Source: Lithospermum erythrorhizon (taxonomy: Eukaryota; Streptophyta; Magnoliopsida; Boraginales; Boraginaceae). Taken from it: a stretch of 64,000 bases of DNA. Every line of letters begins with the position of its first letter. Position 1 is the first letter of the stretch. Below the pieces are notes generated by a model. It did not search any database. It saw only the letters and a program-made list of their open reading frames with translations, and had not been told where the DNA came from. The position numbers and the translations under genes were made by a program. Of this stretch, positions 56,713 through 64,000 are shown in pieces. The stretch lies in NCBI GenBank assembly GCA_019722365.1, contig JADFUC010000954.1:2604001-2668000 (forward strand). The letters are read 5' to 3'.

Positions 56713-56782
56713 TATATATATTATAGACAATTTGTATTTATAGTATATCATATATATTATAGACAATTTGTATTTATAGTAT
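56713..56782. repeat. Two-copy tandem repeat, about 36 bp
   Basis: The sequence TATATTATAGACAATTTG followed by TATTTATAGTAT occurs twice in direct succession within AT-rich DNA. It has no evident function. Confidence 0.7.
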
Positions 56783-57302
56783 CAAGTTGGGTTTTTAGCA
56801 TAATTGTTCAAAAATAATATCTACACATATCTAAGATATTCTAATATTATCAAATCCATTTAGTGATTAGGATGTCATTTTAGACTAAAGGATTGAATTC
56901 AAATTAGATATTCGCCGTCAGCAATAATTAAATTTAAGTATATCGAAATAAATCTTTAATATTTAATTACTCTTTAATTATATTATTAAAAAAATTAAAA
57001 ATTAATATCATGAAAATATTTTAAAAGATGAATCTAATTATATAAATTTTATATTTTTTTTAAAATAATTAATAATTGATAATTAATTGATTTGAAAAAT
57101 TGACGATGATTATTTTGAATTGGAAAAATTATATATAAACTGAGATGGATTTAATATTAGCACTAGCCAGTAGGAGACTTGCTAAAAAAACTTGCAAATT
57201 TCGTAGCATAATCATAATCCGAACAAACAATTTAATAGTAGATCATCATAAGTAGTAATAATTATACTAAACCTAGCTAATTAAAGCTTAATGAAAACTA
57301 GA

Positions 57303-58764
57303 TTAAACACCAGTAGAACCAAATCCTCCAGACCCCCTAACAGTTGACTCCAAATCATCAACCTCTTCAACTTCAGGTACAACAATCTTCTCAATAATCA
57401 ACTGAGCAATTCTGTCACCAATTTTGACTTCAAAGTCAACATCACCATGGTTGAACAAAATCACTCCAACTGGACCTCTGTAATCTGCATCAATCACACC
57501 TGCCCCAACATCAATAGAGTGCTTCCATGCTAACCCTGATCGTGGAGCTGCAATTCCATCAAAATTATAAACAAAATTTCCAGACTAGACATCCTTATTG
57601 TGATTAATACATTGCAAATACTCGAGGCTGGACATCGTTATTGCGATTAATACATGTGCCCGCAACACCAAATCCCGTAGTTAAAATCAAAATAAATCAA
57701 ACTCATATATCATTGTTGCGAGTAATATGTATGACCACTAAGCTAATCGTGTAGTGAAAGTCAACAATATTTTTTTGCATTAACAATAATACACTCATAT
57801 AATCGAACCCAACGCGAGTAATATGTATGACCTGGTGGTTAAAACCAAAATTAAGTATCCCAATATAAACATCAATCTTGATTTTAAAATTACTCCCTCC
57901 ATGCCAAAAAATATCGACTAAACTTAATTAAAGACACAAAGTTTGCTAATTTAAATAATTAAAAATGAATAGTATATTTAACAATGTTATGGTTTACCAA
58001 TGCGAGCATAAGTGCCTTCTGGAACAGCAATGCTTAAATCTGTTGGGACCAGTGCCTTTCCTCTAGCTGGTACCTTCGTCTCAGTAGCACTATAATTGAT
58101 AATTAATAGTAATTAATCAAACAAATAAATCCCAAAATATTGTCCAGTTTCATTTCTATTTTTTATTATAAATAATGGATAATATTAATCAAAACAAACT
58201 TGTATGTAACCTGTAAATTTGATCTATTTTTCACCCAATATTATACATAGTATAACACATATAAAAATACTTTTTCAAGTTAAAAAATCATCAAAATTCA
58301 AAATTAGATAAATTTTTTTGATAAAATTAGTATATAATCAACAAATGAATAACCCTACATCCCAAAAAATTGTCTAATTTACTTCTCAATCAAAATTAAC
58401 AAACTTGGTATCTTTAATAATGAGCATTTTAAAATGTGTAATAAAAACACTAGCATATTTTTTCACCAAAAAAGACCATACTCTATTAGATTAACAAGAT
58501 ATGCATAAATACTTTAGTTAAAACTCATCAAAATTAAAAAGTGAACGATCTTTTTGGGACGGAAGGAGTATATATAATAAACAAATGAATATTATACCTG
58601 GAAAGATCATAGCCAGCAGACAAAGGGGAGCCACGGGAGGGTAAAACAGCATTTTCAGACAGCTTTTTGACACGAAAAAATGGTGTGTTTGAAGTTAGTG
58701 AAACATTGCCGCTAAGGTTGTCGAGTTTTTGGATTTTAGGGGAGGGTTCTTGGACTTCAGCCAT
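57303..58764 (-). CDS. DUT: Deoxyuridine triphosphatase (dUTPase)
   Basis: Three minus-strand exons (58764-58598, 58089-57998, 57547-57303) join in frame to 167 residues, normal for plant dUTPase. The enzyme splits dUTP to dUMP and pyrophosphate, keeping uracil out of DNA and feeding dTMP synthesis; it acts as a trimer. All five motifs are present: [40 protein letters not shown] and the C-terminal [11 protein letters not shown] chose the start [12 protein letters not shown] because it matches the family start. An in-frame ATG at 58905 would add 47 residues (MKMAGIFGAILPTHSYRYPN and on), basic and poor in acidic residues, which could be an organelle-targeting extension. A MITE lies in intron 1. 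It is downstream, in transcription order, of the unknown membrane protein and upstream of the degenerate paralog. Confidence 0.93.
58350..58572. mobile_element. Stowaway-like MITE in dUTPase intron 1
   Basis: CCTACATCCCAAAAAATTGTC on the left and the inverted right end ACTCCTTCCGTCCCAAAAAG form terminal repeats typical of CTCCCTCCGTCCCAAAA-type MITEs, next to TA repeats. A partial copy of the same kind (ACTCCCTCCATGCCAAAAAA, 57893) lies in intron 2. Confidence 0.6.
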
Positions 58765-58969
58765 TGTAATAATTTGATTATTTTTTTTATATAAAGTTGG
58801 GAATTTAGGAAATGGGTGCAAGAGTTTTTGAAGGATGGGGCAAGGGTTGGGGTATCTATAGGAATGCGTGGGCAGGATGGCGCCAAATATTCCCGCCATT
58901 TTCATTGGGGTTTGTTTGAGATATGCTAATGTGTGTGAAGCTATTGATAGGGGAGATGACTACTGAATA

Positions 58970-59500
58970 CTGGGCTCCGTTCATTAAGATATCGAGTCGG
59001 GTAGTATCCGAGCTCGATAAGATATTGAGCTCAACTATAGTATCCGATAAGCTAACGATTCGTTAACAACTTGACTCGATAAATACTCAACCCGATAACA
59101 AAGCATTATACGTATTACATTGCCTCTATTCATAGATTTTTTTTCGATTAAATACTCTGTAGTATATTTACTTTTTAATTCAAGAATTTAACAATAAATG
59201 ATAAAGTATTCAATTAATTAACAATTCATTTCAAGAATTCAGCAATAGATAAGTAAATTAATTTACTCATTTCAGGAATTCATAATAAATGACATATAAA
59301 TCATTAATTTATTTTGGCTATACTTTAGTATTGAACATATTTTATAATAATTTTAAAATTTCAACAATTTATTAACAGTCGTAAAAATATCGAGCAAGTC
59401 GAGTATTTCAAATTAGCACAACATTGGGTTCGTACCCGACTCGTTAACTATCGAGTGGGGCACTCGAACGATTAACGGATTATGCTTGTTGCCAACATTA
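58970..59500. mobile_element. Possible hAT-type element rich in TCGA motifs
   Basis: Clusters of ATCGAGTCGGGTA, GAGCTCGATAAG and ACTCGATAAATAC at the left and ATCGAGCAAGTCGAG, ACCCGACTCGTTAACTATCG at the right surround an AT-rich core. This resembles the subterminal repeats of hAT non-autonomous elements such as those at 8.2 and 32.3 kb. Exact ends and target duplication were not found. Confidence 0.4.
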
Positions 59501-60671
59501 GAGATGACATACTATAGTGCAAAATGTAGAAACAATCTAGTACGGAGTATATTTGAGTGAGAGTATGAAAGATTACTTGATATTATTTTAAAATCATGAT
59601 ATGTGTATTGATTTTGTTTATAAATTTATTTAAAAATTAAAAGAAAAAACATGTGTCGTGATTTTAATAAAATGTGACATAGAATGTTATAAAAAGTAAA
59701 AGCCACACATAGAATGTCACAAAAAATATGACTTACACATACTTTTTTGAGAGCTTATTTATTTACCTCATTTCAAGTGGATGAATGGTTTCATGTTTTA
59801 TAGAGTCAAATATTTTTTCATGTTCTATAGAATAAAATATTTTATATTCTATGACTCTTGGATATAATTTAATAAATCAAAATGCTTCATGACACTACCT
59901 TCGCTTCTTCTCTTTTGAGAAGCTATAGTAGATAGTAGTTTGCATTTCACTCTTGAGTCAATCCAAAAATAATTTTCTTATGTCATCACAGATAAGGTTG
60001 CGTACTATCCGAATCTTTTTTGCATGTTAATGTTGATGCAAAGTGAATGAATACGAGTTTTGGCTACAGCCTACAGGAATGTATTGCTGAAGACAACAAA
60101 AATTGTTATTAGGACTCACACCCTTCCATATGTTGGATGTTGCAATGATGCCTACCGACTTCAAGATGCTTACATTTATTAGAAAGTTTAGATGTAGAAT
60201 AGACCAGATGATCAAGTTTGGATGTTTTTTTTTTATCATGGCTCTGATCCTAACTCTTATTTTCCTACAATCACTCCAAGTGAACTGTGATAATTTTACT
60301 ATCTAATGAATTCTCATACTCCAAATTACTCCGTATAAAAGAAAAACAAGCAAACGTACATTATGCACTAATGCAAAACATATATGCATTGAATAAAATG
60401 GATTTATCCATAGTAAATAAGTAATCAAATATTAAGCAGGATAATTTTCCATGTTGCTCTGGGCTCTGCCAATAAATCAATACCTTGTAAGCATCCCCTT
60501 TCATGTACTCATCTTCATACAATTCCATGACTAGAGGAACTAACTGCTAATGTGTATGAACTTAGGATTCAACATCAGTAACTTGGCCTTACAGACAAAA
60601 TGATCAATTAAGGGAAAGCATATTGCTAATATGTTGCCGGAAGATTTCGAGCCACCTATCAGATGGGGCTG
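59501..60671. other. Intergenic DNA, no gene seen
   Basis: AT-rich, with a local duplication of AACATGTGTCGTGATTTTAA-like text near 59595 and 59648. Small overlapping frames near 60027-60306 show no domain. The last part is the 3' flank of the membrane-protein gene. Confidence 0.4.
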
Positions 60672-62067
60672 TTACTGCAGTCTTCGTCTACTCTTCCCTA
60701 GCTTGCTGGACTTCTCATCTTTCTTCCCGTTGATCTGTGGACTACAAGCCAAACAATGTGAGATGTTATTACGTTAATATAGGGGTCTCTCATGACTACC
60801 GTACTTAAAGATCAAAATGATTTTGAGCTGATTTAATACATCTTAAAATGGCATGAAACCACATATAGCTATACTGTCTTTGGATTCATTTTTTGCTCAA
60901 ATGAGGGGGGGTTGAGGTCAGGGGTGCAGATGACACAACTATGACTCCATGAGGAGGTAGCATTAACAGATCGCCACTATCACAGTTAGGATGGATTGTG
61001 GGGGATTACTTTACCCTTCACCCTCTCGGCACCAAATATATAAACGAGGAAGTCCACACCATTCCCTTCCCCCACCAACTTGTGTGACCCCCCACCCCCC
61101 TCCCTTCACAATGCCACTTGCATACCGCGTCAAGAAGTTGAACTTCGTATAAAGTTACTTAACAGAAACCTTACAAATTAGTACTAAAGGAAAACTGTTC
61201 TACTGAATTTCTTGCAACTTAGCTAAATGGAGTTGGGTGATAACTGATAAGAATAAGTATCACAAAAGAAATCAACTGCGCCGGTTACCTGTTCGTGCTG
61301 GCACGAGCAACATGGGGTGCCTCAAATCCTAAATCATTCGAGTTGGAGCTGTGCAAAGACATCCTGGCAATCTCAGAAACCGCAGCATCACGAGTAGCCT
61401 GATCTTCACTAGCCAAGTCCTCATATGCAGCCTTAAAAGCCAACTGCCAGAAACTAGGCAACCTTAAGCTGTTACTATGAGTATACAAATTCCACATTTG
61501 CCTCACTTTCTTCTCTCTATCCTCCACCTCCTGCACACAACAACACAAATTAAACAAACCAAACTCCAATATTATTCACTTTTCAAACATAAGTGAAAAT
61601 TCAATCTTTATTAGCTAAATAGTGTTCGGAAACAACCTCTGTGTTTTCACAGGAGTAAGGCTTCCTGTGTACTATCCGAGTCTCCGACCCCACTACCACG
61701 CTTAGTTGGGAGCCTCTGAAGAGGTATTGGGGCATGTTGCTCTAATATTAGCTAAGTAGTCTAGTAAGTAATTAAGCCTAAGCACAAGTAAAGCTATGCT
61801 GCATAATAAGAAAAGTACCAAAATATCGAAATCTTGATGGAAATCAAGCTCATCAGATATACTAGTGAGGTTGCCAGCAGACCAGTTAAGAGTAACAGAG
61901 CCAGTAAACATAGACCATAATGCTAGCAAAATGATTGCAGCTAATGCCCATAACTTATATTTGCCTTTTCCAAATAACCCATTATCTGATCCAGCAGATT
62001 CTTTCTTGAGAATTGTTGCATTACTTGAAGTAATAGTAGTTGCCATTTGTGCTTCTTCATTTTTCAT
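60672..62067 (-). CDS. Plant membrane protein of unknown function (DUF1195-like)
   Basis: Three minus-strand exons (62067-61819, 61530-61289, 60741-60672) join in frame to 186 residues with GT-AG introns. The first exon has a variable hydrophilic start, then KGKYKLWALAAIILLALWSMFTG, a single strong membrane segment at about residues 34-54, and a short segment VTLNWSAGNL. The second exon is soluble and conserved-looking (REKKVRQMWNLYTHS, PSFWQLAFKAAYEDL, RDAAVSEIARMS). The third adds a short basic tail (SSKLGKSRRRLQ). From memory this resembles the plant-only DUF1195 family; no biochemical role is known to me. An internal ATG at residue 8 could also serve as start. The basic tail could instead differ if another acceptor is used. 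Confidence 0.75.
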
Positions 62068-63130
62068 TTTTCCAATCTTTTAGGTATTTAAACAGTTAAA
62101 AGTATGGAAATGGAAGTATGAAAGTGGCCAAGTGGGGAGTTTGATAGTTATTGGACAACCTTTTTGGTGGTTGAAATTGGTTTTTTCTCAACAGGAGACT
62201 TTGATCAAATAATTTAAATAAGATTCAATAAGAAAGGGATTGGGGAATTTGATTAAGTTGGACTTTAACTGAAAATGTCCATGTGACAGGGTACCATATC
62301 ACAATAGATTGCCCCACATTTGATGGAGGTAATTTATGAGCAGCATTTTTCATAATTTAGATACAAGTGCAATATCATATAAACAACCTCCAAAACTTTA
62401 TAATTCGAGATCAATTATAATGGATCAAGTGACATTTGATATAACCTTGGAGGTTTGAATACTTGAATTAAGTAAAATTTAGGGTATATCATCAAATAAG
62501 TAGTGTGATATTCATAAATTATCTATAAATTTGCAAATAAGTAGTGTGATGGTTGGTGGGTGGAAGAATGGCCATTTGGGAAGGAGTTGGGGGTTAAAGG
62601 GATTTAAAAAAATATTGATACTTTTAAGTTTTATTAAAATAGACCCATAACTTTAATTATTTAAAATTTATCCCAAATATGTAATTGTTAATGTTATTCT
62701 AAATTGCCCTTGTGTTGCCTGCTTTTAATTATTTAAAATTTGAAGTCGAGAACTGATGTAAAATGAGTGTTGGATTCAAGAATAATCTAAAATGATAGTT
62801 AAATTAGGGGGCAATTTAAAAAATAAAAAAGTTTAGGAGATAATTTAAAATGTTGACAATAGTTCAGGGGCGATATGAAAATAAGCCTTATCAAAACTAT
62901 GTTAAAATGATGAACACCAACTCTAAACACCTCTAAAATGCACAATAAACACCTCTAAAATGCACAATAAACACCTCTAGTAGACGTTCAACATTTTTTT
63001 TGGACATCTCTTATGGTATTGATAATAAAGAGTGCGTAGCGTGCCATGTCGTAGTGTATAAAATATATATATTTCTTTTTACTTTTTAGCATTCATCCCA
63101 TGCATTGGCTTTTTACTGCGGGGTTCTTTT
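62068..63130. other. Upstream region of the membrane-protein gene and AT-rich spacer
   Basis: The first few hundred bases should include its promoter; no clear TATA box stands out. The rest is AT-rich with several AATTATTTAAAATTT words and no gene. Confidence 0.4.
62924..62980. repeat. Short tandem repeat, 22-bp unit
   Basis: TAAACACCTCTAAAATGCACAA occurs twice in full and once in part, in direct succession. Confidence 0.8.
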
Positions 63131-63159
63131 GTTTGGTTTTCTGGTTTACAATTATAAAG

Positions 63160-63950
63160 CCAGCTAAATTCGATAAATTAATACTCGATTATTTAATATG
63201 GCTAAGATAATATTTTTGAAGTACTGTCAGGTTCGCGAGATAGGATGTTAAATTGATAATTCATGTTTCTTTTTTCGTTTATGTTTCATTTTTTTATGCC
63301 GTCATATGCGATTGTGCTTTTTTAGATCTTTTCGGTTTTTTGCAATTATGTCAGTATAGTAGAAGCTTCGATAAGCTAATATTCGATTATTTAATACTCT
63401 AGGATAATATTTTATTTTTGGTAGGTCAGGCTTCGAGGGGATAAGTCTTCAAAATTAATAATTCGTGTTTTTTTCGTTACTTTTTGCGATTATCAATTCT
63501 TTGTAGAAAGCTCGATTATTTAATAAAATCTCCAAGATAATAATTTTGGCCGGTCCTGACTCGGGGATAGGCTGCTAAGAAATTAATAATTCGTGTTTTT
63601 CGTTCTTTTTTTTTTTTTTACTCGCGGTCATATGCTACTATGCTTTTTTCGTTCCTTTTTTAATTTTAATTTTAGTTCACCAATTATGAATAACGGTAGA
63701 AGCTTCGATAAATTAATACCACGATTATTTAATAAACTCTCTAAGATAATATTTTTGGTGAGTCCCAACTCGGGGAAAGGGTGCTAAATTAATATTTCGT
63801 TCTTTTTCTTCGTTCATTTTTTTCATATTTTTTCTGATTACAATTCTGATAGAAACTTCGATAAATTAATACTTCATTATTTAATAAACATAATATTTTT
63901 TTGCGGACCGACTTAGGGATAGGGTGCTAAATTAATAATTTCTTGAAAAG
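63160..63950 (+). repeat. Degenerate tandem repeats of about 140-200 bp
   Basis: About five units share the order TTCGATAAATTAATACTCG, ATTATTTAATAAACTCT, AAGATAATATTTTTGG, GACTCGGGGATAGG, TGCTAAATTAATAATTCG and a TTTTTTCGTT-type pyrimidine run. Unit starts are near 63168, 63368, 63510, 63703 and 63857. Spacing is uneven and units carry indels. It runs toward the window end, so the array may be longer. Confidence 0.75.
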
Positions 63951-64000
63951 CTTATGAATGTCTCTTAGATGCCATGTATTTGATTGTTCGAGGAGAAAAT

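Overview
This window is nuclear DNA from a flowering plant, most likely a eudicot. It is AT-rich, its genes have many short exons joined by GT-AG introns, and its gene families are plant-specific: a RADIALIS-like MYB, a jacalin-related lectin, a PMT-type Golgi methyltransferase and cytosolic PGI. Much of the space between genes is decayed Ty1/copia and Ty3/gypsy elements and small MITEs. I cannot name the species from sequence alone.

Layout. 0.3-0.6 kb: RADIALIS-like gene (minus). 2-7 kb: a decayed copia element between two direct repeats, with other elements nested in it. 8.2-8.6 kb: a hAT-type MITE. 9-16 kb: no convincing gene; MITEs, a tRNA-derived SINE head and AT-rich DNA. 16.4-19.5 kb: a second, fully decayed copia pol. 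22.9-25.7 kb: two-domain jacalin-related lectin (plus, five exons). 26.2-26.5 kb: initiator tRNA-Met-like gene beside a decayed tRNA-Ala. 30.2-34.8 kb: PMT28-like methyltransferase (plus, eight exons) with a broken last exon and a hAT MITE in intron 4.

36.3-47.6 kb is the most unusual part. A small intact DPH3 gene (47.1 kb, plus) has a decayed forward copy at 36.3-37.6 kb. Between them lie about nine tandem units of roughly 720 bp in the opposite orientation. Each unit carries the DPH3 3' flank and its last codons in antisense; two carry longer antisense DPH3 coding fragments. A gypsy (Tat-like) LTR/gag remnant separates the array from the intact gene.

47.7-53.8 kb: cytosolic phosphoglucose isomerase (plus). 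Its coding exons from the second onward are clear, but exon 1 is not visible and the first intron seen has a non-GT donor. 55.2-58.9 kb: two tandem dUTPase genes (minus), one intact and one lacking most catalytic motifs. 60.7-62.1 kb: a three-exon membrane protein of unknown function (minus). 63.1-63.95 kb: degenerate tandem repeats running toward the window edge.

The genes form no operon or pathway. The common theme is local duplication with decay (DPH3, dUTPase, possibly PGI). All statements come from reading the sequence; family names rest on recalled family sequences, not on searches.
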